The notes beneath the pieces were generated by a model that worked only from the letters and a program-made list of their open reading frames with translations, was not told the origin of the DNA and made no database searches. A stretch of 64,000 nucleotides of DNA from Tetragonia tetragonoides. Taxonomy: Eukaryota; Streptophyta; Magnoliopsida; Caryophyllales; Aizoaceae. The translations under genes were made by a program, and so were the position numbers. Below are positions 11,731-24,235 of this stretch, one piece after another (the first letter of the stretch is position 1; each line of letters starts with the position of its first letter). The DNA lies in the NCBI GenBank assembly GCA_038025085.1, contig CM076139.1, positions 48,402,807-48,466,806 on the forward strand. The letters are read 5' to 3'.

Positions 11731-12531
11731 TTTTTTTTTTTTTTAAAAGGCAAGACAACGAGGTAATTTCTCTTGGAGATTAACCTAAAGTGGCTTTACT
11801 AACAAATTAGTGAAGAAATTAGATGAAACAATTACAACTAAGAACAAATAAAAAAGAAATCTAAAAATGATACAAATATTGAACCATCTTCATCTTTGCA
11901 ACTCTATCTTGTTCTTCAGCTCCAGAGATCAAAAAACAAAGAGGATCAGGATCCTCAAACACCAACAACCAGTAAACGATTTTTTTTTTTTTTTTTTTTT
12001 TTTTTTGCTTTAGATTTTTCAGATCTTAAAACCCAAAAACCCCAAATTCTTCATTCATAAGCCCGAAATCAACCTAGATCGGAACCATGACTTAAAGGTC
12101 GCCGACAAGGCTCGACTTGAGACAAAAACATCGGTTTCTTCGGAAAAAATACCGAAAAAAGAAAAATTTAAGACAAAGGTCGAGATGCCATCCCCGATCT
12201 ACACTTCGAAAGCTCAAAAGATTGATTGGGGAAAAAAAATCCCAAACAAATTCCAGATCTGTAGTGGGATGAAAGGTTTTAAAATTCTTTCTCTTTTTCC
12301 CCAATGAATCGGGATGGACCAGTAATATATGAAGGTGTAGAGAAGGAGCTTGAGGATCAAAGATGGCTAGAGAATAAACTTGAAAGTGAAAATGGTTGAA
12401 GAGGGAGCTTGGAGGGAGAGAGGCAGCTGAAAATTTTCTTTGGAGAGCTAGGGTTTCTAGAGAAAGAAACTCTCTAGAAACCCTTTTGGGGCTTGGCAGC
12501 TAGGTAGATTTAGTAAGACCACCAAATTGTG
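11731..12531 (-). mobile_element. Poly(A) retroposon, duplicate of 4,134-4,923
   Basis: Same insertion site and target duplication (AAATTGTGTCTTT) as unit 1. Its T-tracts have grown: one follows the left target site, and a second of about 27 T sits at 11,980-12,006 where unit 1 has a TATA-rich stretch. Confidence 0.6.
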
Positions 12532-14646
12532 TCTTTGCTTGGTCATTATTACCTATCAAACTCAAGTTATAGAGTTCAAATTTAGAAGATTATTTCAAAA
12601 AAGAAAAAAGAAAAAATTAAAGTTTTGTTGAAGTAAGTTATGACTAAATGCATCAAACCACATTGATCGATCCATACATATTTTTATGATGTGTGTTGAT
12701 GAGTACCATATGTCAATTTCATTCATCTAGAATTTCATTATTGAAGGCATAACTGTCTGGCACATTACATTATTTTACCACACCTCATTAAGCAATCAAA
12801 ACACTCTCAGTACTACTATCCGATCCGATCTGCAGACTAGCTAGTAAGCATAAACTAATAAACAAACCACAGATTATATTGCGTCATAATTTTGGATTCG
12901 ATTCCTAACTGCTGCATCGTACATCCCACACCTAACTCCTTTAAAAAAACTCAGGATAGAATTTATGGGGCGCCCAAAAAAGCGTAATCCTTTATTTTAT
13001 GTTGTGACATTATATATTGAACAAATTAAGCTTAGTTTTTTGTATTTTAATGAGTGATGTTAACATGTCATTACTCATGCAAGGGAACACTTCGCAGTGC
13101 TAAAGCCTCAATGGTCAATCCAGGTCCAAACCCAAACATGACACCCCAATCACACCCTAACCCAGTTGTAGTTTTCCCTTCTTCAAGTGACATTTTCCTC
13201 ATTTCATCCATCATAAACAAAACCCCAATACTTGACATGTTTCCATATTCACTCAAAATGTGCCTCGACACTTTAAGCTTCTCTTTGTCAAGCCCTAGCT
13301 CGGCTTCAATGCTATTGAGGACTGCTGGTCCACCATTGTGTGCAATCCAGAATATGGAGTTCCAATCGTCGATACCGATAGGGGAGAAGATCTTGATGAG
13401 ACTTTGCTCGATATAGTCGGAGATCAAGCATGGGAGATCCTTACGAAGGTGGAATGTTTGGCCCATGTTGATAATCTCTGAGTAGGCTGCACCATCTGGG
13501 TTGGGTATGGTCATCTGTATTCCTGTTGTGCATAATGTTCAAAACAAGGTAAATTAATTCTCGATAAATTAATATTCTCCACAGTAAATAAATTATTTAT
13601 AGAAATTTTACTCTGATAATAACTTTATCACAAAATTTTTTTTAAGACATCTTTACTGTAAGTTTTAGTAAAACAGGGTCACTTTTTAGTGAAACAATGA
13701 TCATGTCTCATAATAAATGATCTCTGCATTTTTAAATAGTGATTATATTTTTCCGTAAGTTGGTCTTATATAAGATTTGCTGAAACTTGTATAAGGTATT
13801 ACCGTAACTCTTGGTTTTAGGAAAACAGATGTCACTTTTCACTCCTACATTTCTAAATGTTTTAGCATGAGATTGCGAGTTAATATTACACAAGACTTGC
13901 CGTTGGTTTATCATCTATATGTTTTTTTTAATGCAGGCTTAAGTGACATGATAAGGTAACGCACTATGTGTTTTGACTATGTATAGCAAATGCATGTCCT
14001 CGAAGCATATGATGTAGTCTTAAAAGACGGATCTATAAAAGTAACATCGAGGTCGCCAATAAAAAGTTCAGGCCAGGTTTAATTCCTGCTGATTGTTGGG
14101 TGGCATATCTTGCGACCGACCCCTCCATAGAAACTCAGGACAACGTTCATGAGGGCGCTTAAAGGAAGCGTAATCCATTTTAATGTATAGTAGTGCAATA
14201 TACCTGAAACCAGTTGGAATAATGGTGTTTCTTCAATTGACAAATCAGGCTCAGCACCCACAATAACAGCAGCAGCACCATCACCAAATAACGCTTGTCC
14301 AATCAAGGAATCAATATGGATTTCAGAAGGACCGTGAAAATTAACCGCAGTAATCTCAGCACAAACAATAAGAATACGAGCACCCTTATTGTTCTCAGCA
14401 ATGTCCTTAGCATGGCGGAGGATGTGAGGTCCGGCATGACAACCTACCAAGTACATGACAGTCCGATGAACCGAGGCATCGAGCTCGAGGATCTTAGCCA
14501 TTTCCTAGTCAGGCCCAGGCATGGACAAAGCTAAGGTGGTGTAGACAATGAGGTGAGTGATTTCGACTTCGGTTGCCCCCATTCTTTGATTGCCTTAGGG
14601 GTTGCTTCTTTGCCGAGCTTTGGTAGATACTCGGTTGTCATGTACG

Positions 14647-14966
14647 CAGTGGCGAATCCAGAAAAATGTTAGAGGGGTTCAATCATTTAACGACAATAAA
14701 AATTTCCCAACCAAAAAAAAAAAAAATTCAGGTTGAAATAAAAATACTTCATGTTTTTTTTTTCTCTTTTTCCTCTCTCTCTCATCTACTAATGGGTGGG
14801 TTAAGGGGTCAGTTAGTATTTCAAGTGGAGTCAGTTTTCTAAACAAGTGGGGCACTTTAAGGGTAATTAATTATATATATATTTGTTTTACAAAAGGGAA
14901 CTTAAATTATTTTTGGGCCAAGTGGAGTCACTTGAACACTCACCTCTCTAAGTACTTCCGCCACTG
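14647..14966. mobile_element. hAT-type MITE inside exon 2 of copy C
   Basis: 320-bp element with terminal inverted repeat CAGTGGCG / CGCCACTG. The intact gene reads ATTGCACG at the target; the flanks here are variants of that 8-mer (ATTGTATG on the right, ATGTACG on the left), consistent with an 8-bp hAT duplication that has since mutated. The interior is AT-rich and non-coding. Confidence 0.8.
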
Positions 14967-15113
14967 ATTGTATGACGAACATCATGGGAAACTTCACCGT
15001 AGGTTAACATGTTTGGATTTTGCTTTAGAATTTCTTCTGTTAGGTAAAAGTGTCGCTTTCTTATCATGGTCTTTTCACCTGTAAAATGATGTTGACGAGG
15101 TAATTGGCTTGTT

Positions 15114-15814
15114 CACTACAAGAAATAGGATTAAAGAGGGCGTTTTACATCAATCAAATAGGGCGTTTTGGACTTGCCTTAATAGAAGGTATTAAATAAG
15201 GCAATTTTTTTTTACCCTCTTTGAGTGTATCAAATAGGACATTTCTGAAAAAAAATGTCCATCCTCTTTATTATGCATTATCTAATAGGGCACTTTCAAA
15301 AAAAGTATCATTCCTCTCTATTATGCATTATCTAATAGGGCTTGAAAGTGCCCTCCTAATTACTACTAAAATTTCAAAAAAAGAAGTCAATTTGGACCAT
15401 TTGTCTAAAAAAGCAAAAGAAAAGAAAAGAGAAAAAAAAACACACACACACGCTATTACGCTAGCTAAGAGATCAGCTTCAATCTGTGACCACCAACAAA
15501 AGGAAAGAAGGAAAAGAAGAAAACTAAACCTCCATATACGGCTCTCTAATTCTCTCTCCTCTCACAAACAAAATTCTTGACAGACAAATTCTCTCTCCTC
15601 TCGCAAACAATCGCTACTCGTCTCGCATCTCATCTAATCTCGATTGGAAAATTCTCTTCTCAGATGACGTGATCTCGACAATAGGAAGAATTCAAGCTAC
15701 AAATTCGGCATTAATTCAAGCTCTGAATTAGGGTTTTATCTGAGGTAAATCCTTGCCCTCAACTTCTCTTCCCCCTCTCAAATCTGATTTTGCTGTTTAA
15801 TTAGTGATTTCAAA
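15114..15814 (+). mobile_element. CACTA (En/Spm) transposon 5' terminus
   Basis: Begins with the canonical terminus CACTACAAGAAA at 15,114, preceded by GTT. Subterminal repeats follow (AAATAGGGCGTTTT, TCTAATAGGGCACTTTC and variants). After about 15,450 it resembles a 5' UTR rich in CTCTCTCCTCTC, ending in GAGGTAAAT, a possible splice donor. No matching right terminus (TTTCTTGTAGTG) occurs before polyketide synthase sequence resumes at 15,815. This is therefore a truncated 5' end left by deletion or recombination, inserted in intron 1 about 35 bp upstream of an exon 2 acceptor. Confidence 0.8.
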
Positions 15815-17128
15815 CAATGTCCTTAGCATGGCGGAGGATGTGAGGTCCGGCATGACAACCTACCAAGTACATGACAGTCCGATGAACTGAGACGTCGAGC
15901 TCGAGGATCTTAGCCATTTCATAGTCAGCCCCAGGCATGGACAAAGCTAAGGTGTTGTAGACAATGAGGTGAGTGATTTTCGATTTCGGTTGTCCCCATT
16001 CTTTGATGGTCTTAAGGGCAGCTACTTTGCCGAGCTTTGGTAGATACTTGGTTGTCATTGCACGACGAACATCGTGAGAAACTTCACCGTAGGTTAACAT
16101 GTTTGGATTTTGCTTTAGAATTTCTTCTGTTGGGTAAAAATGTCGCTTTCTTATCATGGTCTTTTCGCCTGTAAAATTTGATGTACGAGTTAATTGACAA
16201 GACATGTTCTCTTCATCTTCTTTTTACTAAACTTATCTGCATAATAATGAATTGAAATTTACTGAACTGAACTTATTTTACTAAATTTACAATAAAAATG
16301 AATAAAATTATACTTCGGTTTATCAAAGTGAACTGAAATTTACTGAATATTTCAAAGAAAAGTTGAAGATAACAGGGCCTTATTGATGCATAGTACAACA
16401 GTCAACAGGCCATTCTTGTCAAATTTGTTTGAGATACTTCTTGAAATGGTTCTTTAAGATTATGTACTTTAACATACCTTCATGATTGGATATATAAAAG
16501 AAAATAATCTGGAATGCAAGATATATACTACAACAAACCACGGACGATTTTTCAAAGAGAACACAATCAAGTACTTAACTTGTTGTATTTAGCATATTAG
16601 TGCAATTATGACTACATCATCAATGGTTTTGATAGACTGATAATAATGCACACAACAATATTCACTTATTAATGCTGGTCATGTGTTAAGTTGACTACAA
16701 CGAAAAAAGTAAGTAAAAAAAGTTTTTATACATGTCAATAAATATCTACAACAGTGATGCAAAAATTTAACTCATGCATTGAAATAATCTACTTCTTAAG
16801 TGCTTTTAGGCATGACGAAAATGATGAGGATATGACGTAAGCTTAAAGGAATGAGATTATCACTTACATATAAGCTTGAATTTTTGTTTGACATCAAGCA
16901 TATGCTCAGAATTAGTGACCTTAAAATAGTAATCAGGATAATCAGCTTGGTAAATATAGTTTGGTGGGTTTGCCCTTCCAATTGCTAGGATGCTAGCTGC
17001 ACCCTCAGCTCTTTGGCCATTCCTAATTTCATTCATCTTCTCCATCTTATAATAATTAATTACCTCTCTCTCTCTAAATGAGTGTTTGTGGGTTGTGATG
17101 AGTTACAATAATGCATGGAACAAGCTTA

Positions 17129-17136
17129 CTTTTATA
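17129..17136 (-). promoter_or_regulatory. TATA box of polyketide synthase copy C
   Basis: TATAAAAG on the minus strand in the same context as copy B, 84-91 bp upstream of the exon 1 ATG. Confidence 0.6.
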
Positions 17137-18278
17137 GGCAGCTCAGGCAAATAAAAAATTAAAAATTGTGGCCGCCAAATTAAATTGGCTCTCCATTACT
17201 GAAGAAAGTGAACCTCGTATATACTAATTTACTTCCACAACAAGAACACTTTGTTACATGTCCTATTCTTCTTCTGTAGTTCCTATTACACATTTTGTCA
17301 TCGTATATGTACCGGAAGTTGCGTTCCGTTTCGTTCTTTTCTTCAAGTTTCGTGTTAATTTAACTATTATGGAAATGAGTTTTTACTTTGTATTTGAATA
17401 CTTGAATTTGAAATGATGGATTTGAGGTGAATTTGTTTTTGAAAATCTAAAATAAAACGTTGAAGAATATTAAATTACGCACGCCCCCTTTACCTTGTCA
17501 TTTCATTTTCTACTTCCTCCTTCCTCTTACCTACATTGGAAGATTTCACTTCATCAAAATGCCAAGTGTAAAGACATTTTCTTCTATGAAAACCCACATC
17601 TATACTTAATATTAAAACACAACGTACCATTACCATGTGACACTTTCATGAAATCTTTGCTTTCTTTTTAGTTGCCACGCACGTTGTTCACCTATGCCAT
17701 GTTGCACTCATATCAGCATTACTAAAACTCAAAGATTGTGTTGAGATTTGAACTCGATCATTATCTCTAGGTTGTTATATTAACTCTTATGCCAAATGTG
17801 CTAATAATTTATATAGTTTGTTTGTTTTGTGTAATACAATATACTTCAAGGCTATCACATCATTCTTTTGGACAAACTAAGTTTTTTAGGCTAAACGTAC
17901 AGCTCACTTATTCAAGATTTCCTAAACACGGATTATTTTTTCATTACGTGGTTGTTGTTGCACTTTCATTTTATCTTTTCAGCAATTAATAATTATAATA
18001 TTTGAAAAGGTGTAACTTTTGATAAAATTCACATGAAACATAGTGTTTTATTGTCCTAAATAAGTTAATTCAACCGTACGGTTATTTCAAATTAGTTAGA
18101 TAATCTGCTTCTGAATTAAATAGATGTACAACATGATGAGCATAAATCAAATACGAGTATCATCTAGTTTGTCTAATGAACTATCCTAACTCTCTACAAT
18201 TTCCATTTCTTCCAAGATAGTGTTCTTCTTGAGGAACCAACCCAGGCACTATGTTATGGGAGTGACTTTCTTTTTCAG
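17137..18278. other. Upstream region of copy C
   Basis: Parallel to 8,135-9,179 in unit 1. No gene or further element recognised. Confidence 0.5.
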
Positions 18279-18480
18279 TTCACACCAAGGATCTTCACCA
18301 TCGATCCATCGATCACAGCGACTATTTTCAGCGCTAGTTGATATAGGCACTTTAGAGGGTGAGACAGTTGGCCAAGGGATTTAAAGTTACTCCATGCCCT
18401 GCGATATTCGAACCCTCGACCTTATTATTTATAAATGAATGAGTCATTAACACTCAACCACACCCCTTTAGTTGTTACGG
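18279..18480 (-). repeat. tRNA-derived SINE-like copy
   Basis: On the minus strand a GTGGTTGAGTGTTAATGA word is followed by a B-box-like GAGGGTTCGAATATCG. The same family occurs at 22,826-23,031. Confidence 0.55.
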
Positions 18481-18922
18481 GAGTCACTTTCAAAGCAAAC
18501 ATTCAATGTGGCCAATATAATGTTCATAAGTCTGATATATCAAAGCATGCTTAGAAAGAAGATTTTATTGCAATAGAAGTGACTAATAAGTTTCCTTTTC
18601 ATGTTAATTTACCAAGTCACTTCTATTAATCTTATTCTATCCTTCGTTTGGGGAACTTGATGTGATCCCTTGCTCATTGTGTTTCACACCTGGTATTTGA
18701 GAGTACTATAATTAGTCAGATTGTGTACGACTAATCATGAGTCGCCAGTGTAAATTTCTGACTTGTGTGGGCTTCTTAGAAATTGTACAATTAATCGTTC
18801 AAGTTTGATCAGCCACTGTCATTTATTCTCGTCCATTATCGTTTTGACTGAAAATTATTCCTACTTAATTAGAAATTTAGCGTCTCTTCACCAATTTTAG
18901 GAAGCTAAGTGAGGCTTCTTGA

Positions 18923-19089
18923 GGTCCCGTTCTTTTCGTCGTTTTCATGCTACATTTCGTTTCGTTCCGCGCCGCATTCTGTACTTTATTTTGTCTCACA
19001 TATTTTTAAATTATCCGTGCCGCGTCGTTCTATTCCGTTCCGTTCCTCTCCTCACCGTCCCGCACCATTCCGTTGAAAAGAACAAGGCC
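18923..19089. mobile_element. Small Harbinger-like MITE
   Basis: 167 bp, flanked by TGA (18,920-18,922 and 19,090-19,092). Termini are GGTCCCGTTCTTTTCGTCG on the left and GGCCTTGTTCTTTTCAACGG as the reverse complement of the right end. The interior repeats CGTTCCG-type words. Its terminus (GTTCTTTTC) is shared with the element starting at 19,223. Confidence 0.65.
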
Positions 19090-19222
19090 TGAGAATAAAA
19101 AAGTAAAAACTATTACTCACAATCCTCGCGTCTTCCCGTCTAAGAATAAAGAATACTTGCTCCTTTCTTCCAAGTCCCCTGAATAAAAGTGTGCCTTTGG
19201 TCAAAATTACGTAACAAGCTTA

Positions 19223-19865
<643 letters not shown>

Positions 19866-19879
19866 TTAGGGGGTGTAAC

Positions 19880-20509
19880 TAGGGCTGCACAAGAATAGGT
19901 CCAAACCTGATATTTAGACCGGACGTAACCTAATCGGGTCGGACCTAGACCGAACCTAATGTATTCGGTTAGGTCCACAGTCCAACTTTTATAGAATTTC
20001 GGTTTAGGTTCGGTTCGGTCTTACTTCCGGTTTGGACCTGATTGGACCGAAAACTTTTAAATTATAAAAAATATATATAAAAAAGTGGATTTGTGGGGTC
20101 TGATGGACCAAAAAATTTCAGAATTATGAAAAAAAATATAAAAAAGTGATTTTGTGGGTTTTGTGAGCTGAAAACCTTTGAATTTTTTTTTTTTTTTTTT
20201 TTTTAAGTTCATTCTTGCGTTGCTTAAACATATTAAGGCTTGTTTGGACTTTTATTGTATTTTTTTTTTTTTTTTTTGTGTTGTTTACTTGCTTGGAATT
20301 GAATATTATTTGGGCAATTTTTTTTATGAGTAATATTAAAAATCGTGTTGGAGCTCAAAATAATTCAGGTCCTTTCAGGTTTTGTCTAGGTTTTTCAGGT
20401 TCATTTAGGTCCAAGACCTATTGTATTTATGTTAGGTCCTCGGTCCACCAATTGACTAGATTCGGGTTCGGTCCAGTTCGGTTAGGTACTGGACCTATGT
20501 GCAGCCCTA
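19880..20509. mobile_element. hAT-type MITE
   Basis: 630-bp element with terminal inverted repeat TAGGGCTGCACA and an 8-bp target duplication (GGTGTAAC / GATGTAAC, one mismatch). The interior is rich in GGTTCGGTCC/GGACCGAACC words and T-tracts and has no gene. Confidence 0.75.
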
Positions 20510-20761
20510 GATGTAACTGAGTCAGACCGACTCGGATAATCATTGAGTTCAGCTCGATCAAAGCTCGCTGGAGCTTGTGTCAAACGGAGCTCAAGCCGAG
20601 CCCTACTAGCCTACTATTTGAATTGATTTGCCCCTGTACTTGAATAATTCCATTAAGTAATTTAGAAATGTAGGGGTCACTTTTTGTGAGCCATAACTCT
20701 TTTTTTACTTAAATGTAATCCTCGTCTCAACAAAAGTTATGGAAAGACCGTCTCTCACATT
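20510..20761. other. Non-coding spacer
   Basis: No gene or clear element seen. Confidence 0.5.
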
Positions 20762-21276
20762 TGGATAACGAAGAAGACTTCTCGAAGTTTGTTTTTGAGA
20801 AGGGAAATAGATTCCCATTAAATGAAAATCAAACGACACTTACAAACAGAATTGAATTCAACAATATGAACATCTAAAATATGAGAAAACATTCGAATGA
20901 TAAAGCTATGTAGCACTAGAGATAAAACAATTCCGAGCTTCTTCCAATTAATCGTTGTTTTCCATATTACAGCTTATTCACGAAATTAAGACTCTGCTAT
21001 AACTTTGAATGCTCAGATCCGACATTGTAGACAATCTTTTGAATGATTAGATCTGCCATAATAAGCTGTAATATGGAAAACAACGATTAATTGGAAGAAG
21101 CTCGGAATTGTTTTATCTCTAGTGCTACATAGCTTTATCATTCGAATGTTTTCTCATATTTTAGATGTTCATATTGTTGAATTCAATTCTGTTTGTAAGT
21201 GTCATTTGATTTTCATTTAATGGGAATCTATTTCCCTTCTCAAAAACAAACTTCGAGAAGTCTTCTTCGTTATCCA
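20762..21276. repeat. Near-perfect inverted repeat: 217-bp arms, 81-bp loop
   Basis: Left arm 20,762-20,978 and right arm 21,060-21,276 are reverse complements with one mismatch seen (left AATCAAACGACAC, expected AATCAAATGACAC). The right arm continues the LINE RNase H frame of 21,277-21,585 on the minus strand, and the left arm is an inverted copy of that segment. A transcript from either strand would fold into a long double-stranded stem. Confidence 0.92.
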
Positions 21277-21585
21277 CTCAACGACATTGCTAGAATCGTT
21301 CTCAAGGCAAACCTTAATATTTGGTCAGTCTGTATAAGTCTAAGAAATGCAGTGCATGTTTAAAGGCAAAGAGTTCTACTAAATTAGAGTCTTGCATTGT
21401 ATCCCCACATTGACAGAGAACATTTCCACAATAGATGCCTCATGATCCTTCATGCAACCACCACTACCTTCCGGACCTGGTTTGCCATTTGCTGAGCCAT
21501 CCAAGTTAATCTTCAACGACCATCCTTCAGGGGGAAGGGGACTAAGACACATTGTGTCTTTGCATCCCATGAGAAGAAGCAACAT
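21060..21585 (-). pseudogene. LINE RNase H domain fragment
   Basis: The minus strand encodes an RNase H-like segment of a plant non-LTR retrotransposon: LKINLDGSANGKPGPEGSGG, then, after a one-base frame change near 21,380, LVELFAFKHALHFL, then DSSNVVEWITKK. These carry the three acidic positions of the fold (D, E, D). Stops and frame changes show it is dead. The reverse transcriptase is not present nearby. The final part forms the right arm of the inverted repeat. Confidence 0.75.
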
Positions 21586-22366
21586 TTACATAATGATGAA
21601 GGATGGTGAATATATTATGTTTCCAGTCATGAAAAGAACAAATAGAAGTACAAAAGGCACTTCGAAAACCACCAAAACACACGAAATTGAATTTTCTCAA
21701 GAGTAGGTATTGTGTAAGACGGTCTCATGCATGATGATTGAAAATAAACATTTTTATTCCAAATGTAACCGTTTTTGTCTGAAATGTAACACTTTTTGTC
21801 CAAAAAATAATGATTTTTTTTCATGGTTACTTTTTAGTGCTCAAAAGTAACATTTTGGTTCAAAAAGTAAGAATCATACAGTCTCATATAAGTTTAAATT
21901 ACCTCTTCCACTTAGAAATTCTTCTGAGTTCTGACGCAAGCAACACTCATTCTTGTAAATAACCAAATGGAGCAGACAGTAGCGAATTGTTACCACACCA
22001 TGTTCGGTATGGTAGCAAATAAGGGAGTCAAGCTAAGAGATGTTTTAAATCATTCTTTAGTCAAGGTTCCATTTCTTTGTGTTTTTCCCTCTAGAAACTG
22101 CAGCAATGGGTTGAAAGTTTTGAAACCAAAATCAAAAGGGCGTTATAAGTTACTCGACTGCCATGGTACTTTTGCCTAGTCTTCAAGACTTTCACTGGAT
22201 GGACTTATCTACACAACTGCTTTTCTATATATTTTTGTATACTCTATCCTTTTCTTGTCTTCTGTTGTTTTTAGTAGACCATATTTTCTGAGGTGTATGA
22301 CTTTTCCTATTTCTTTATATATAGGTATTAAGTTTATGCTAACATTGTTTTATACAGTAATTTTTT
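21586..22366. other. Non-coding stretch with repeat debris
   Basis: About 21,712-21,890 contains a degenerate copy of the GTGTAAGACGGTCTCATGCA repeat family. A 70-codon open frame at 21,967-22,179 has no recognisable domain and no splice context, so I do not call it a gene. Confidence 0.5.
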
Positions 22367-22740
22367 GTGAAAAAGGTATCACAAAAACTTGTTTAAAAAC
22401 GGTTTTATCGTAACTTTTAGTAAGACGAGGGTCACTTTTAAGTGAAATAAGGGTCACGACTCATAATAAGTGACCCCTATATCTCTAAATAGTGACCCCA
22501 TTTTTCTGTGAGTTGGTCACACACAAGGCTTGCTCATAAGTTATTATTATGTTATTAAAAGCAGTAAGTCTTGTGTAAGACCAACTCATAAAAAAAATGG
22601 GATCACTATTTAGAAATGTAGGGTCACTTCACTAAAAAAAAATAAAGAAATGAAGGGATCACTTATGGTAAGCAGTGACCCTTGTTTTTTTGAAAAGTGA
22701 CCCCTGTCTTATAGAAAGATCGTCTTATAGAAGTTGTTGT
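22367..22740. mobile_element. Two MITEs of one family in inverted orientation
   Basis: About 22,367-22,522 and 22,557-22,740 are related and head in opposite directions: AGGGTCACTT, AAATAGTGACCCCAT and GTTGGTCACACACAAGG-type words in the first recur as complements in the second. Related copies occur at 6,042-6,200, about 13,629 and 54,066-54,205. No coding content. Confidence 0.55.
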
Positions 22741-22825
22741 ATATTAAAAGATATTAGAAAAGTTAAGCAGACAAACTTTGGTTGCTTGGAAAAAAATGGC
22801 GTTAAATTATTATTGTTGTTTTAGT

Positions 22826-23030
22826 TTACACCGCGTAATCTATCGTCGAGGCGTTGATCATAATGACTATTTTCCTGCGCTGACTTGTAATAGGCACCTC
22901 AAAGAGTGAGGGTTAAGGGATTTAAGGTTGCTTCATACCCAAGACGAAATTCGAACCCTCAATCTTGATTAAAAATGAATGAGTTCCTATCACTCAATAA
23001 TACTCAACCACATGACCATTGGTTATGCCG

Positions 23031-23031
<1 letters not shown>
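22826..23031 (-). repeat. tRNA-derived SINE-like copy
   Basis: The minus strand carries TGTGGTTGAGTATTATTGAG followed by the B-box-like GAGGGTTCGAATTTCG. Same family as 18,279-18,480. Confidence 0.55.

Positions 23032-23073
<42 letters not shown>
23032..23073. repeat. (TA)n microsatellite
   Basis: About 20 uninterrupted TA units next to the SINE-like copy. Confidence 0.95.
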
Positions 23074-23076
<3 letters not shown>

Positions 23077-24174
23077 TCTCCCTCCACCCAAAATAGAATG
23101 TGAAAGAGAATGTACAATGACTGATCTGTTGAACAATTAGTTCCTAAAGAAGCCCTCAATATCAGAAATTAGAGGGTAGCAGAGTGACTACGGCGTACAG
23201 AATCATGATTACTAGACTTTGTGGACAATTGTTGTCCAACGTCACTAGATATGAAAAACAATGAGCAAGGGCTCATCAAGTTTGAACAATAAATTTTCCA
23301 AGCTGCGTAAATTGGAGAGTGGCTAGGTAAATGTGAAAGAATAAGATCATAAAAAATTAAGAAAAATCGTTATGAAGTTATATTGTGTGGATGTACATTA
23401 TCTGATCAGTAAAAATATACTAATAGTTAAAAATTAGTCATCTATTTTCTTAGCACAAAAACTTATTTAAAACGATCTTATCTGAACTTTTGGTAAGATG
23501 GGTCGAAGTTTATCGTACTGTTTTAGCGCACGATTTGGAAAATGAAGTGTTGGAAAATGACCGTAACACACTTATGCTTTCTCTTTCATCACCCCATGGG
23601 AGTAGTTGGGCCTTTGGGTGAGATGATTTAGGGGTATGAAGTTCATTGAGAGGGAAAACCACTTTATGGCAATGTAAGCATTTACTCATGTGGCACACCA
23701 CAAACAAAATGAAACAATGTAAACATTTATCTAAGACATACGGAGTATAATACTAACGTTGGCTCTTAATCTCCAAGTAAAACCCTAACCTTTTTTGTAC
23801 TGTATATAAACCTGCCTAACGGATCGACCCAGTCAGTTACGGTAGGATCGATTACGGGTTCGGGGTTGGATCGATTAAGGTTGTTTTTGGGTCAAATTCA
23901 CTTTTTAGTTCATTTTTCCAGTAAACGGGTTCAGGTAAAGAAAATTTTATTAGTACCCTGAAAAAACAACTTTTGACAACCCTATATTCCCTCATATGTG
24001 TATAGTAGAGACACTTCTCTCCTTACTACTCTCAACTCTCTCTTTGATTATTTCACAAACAACAACAAAATTGACTGAAATGTTAACAAGCTTATTAGCA
24101 AGCCAATAGTACCTAGTAATAATAATAGTCGTAATAGATAATTAGTAAATTGTAGGAGACTGGTGTACTAGTGT
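23074..24174. other. Upstream region of the dioxygenase gene
   Basis: No gene recognised. A degenerate GGGTCGG/GGATCGA-rich patch lies at about 23,820-23,950. Confidence 0.5.
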
Positions 24175-24183
24175 TATATAAAG
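24175..24183 (+). promoter_or_regulatory. TATA box of the dioxygenase gene
   Basis: TATATAAAG, 53-61 bp upstream of the ATG at 24,236, implying a short leader of about 30 nt. Confidence 0.6.
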
Positions 24184-24235
24184 ACAGGGCGAGGCATACA
24201 TTACTACACCTTTGAAATAGTAAAATCAACCAACT

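Larger units (their letters stand above)
13071..17045 (-). pseudogene. Type III polyketide synthase copy C, chimeric pseudogene
   Basis: Exon 1 (16,868-17,045) is intact, with R to L three codons from its end. Exon 2 is present twice: a 5' part (15,815-16,168) that stops at the KDI codons, and, beyond a CACTA terminus, a second exon 2 starting at 15,078 and ending at 14,204. The second version is split by an hAT MITE (14,647-14,966). It also has a one-base deletion in the Lys-Ser-Lys-Ile region near 14,563 and a TAG stop replacing the Tyr of PGADYEM at about 14,505. Exon 3 (13,071-13,522) is open. The arrangement looks like the 5' part of one synthase joined to the 3' part of another. No functional synthase can be made from it; transcripts could still exist because the TATA box and exon 1 are intact. 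Confidence 0.9.
9481..18186. repeat. Segmental duplication, unit 2
   Basis: Second copy of the 1,877-9,182 block, longer because copy C has taken an hAT MITE, a CACTA fragment and a duplicated exon segment. Homology ends near 18,186 (GAACTATCC), opposite 9,179 in unit 1. Confidence 0.85.

Noticed and set aside
21967..22179. 70-codon open frame on the plus strand
   Set aside because: No recognisable domain, no splice or promoter context, and surrounded by repeat debris.
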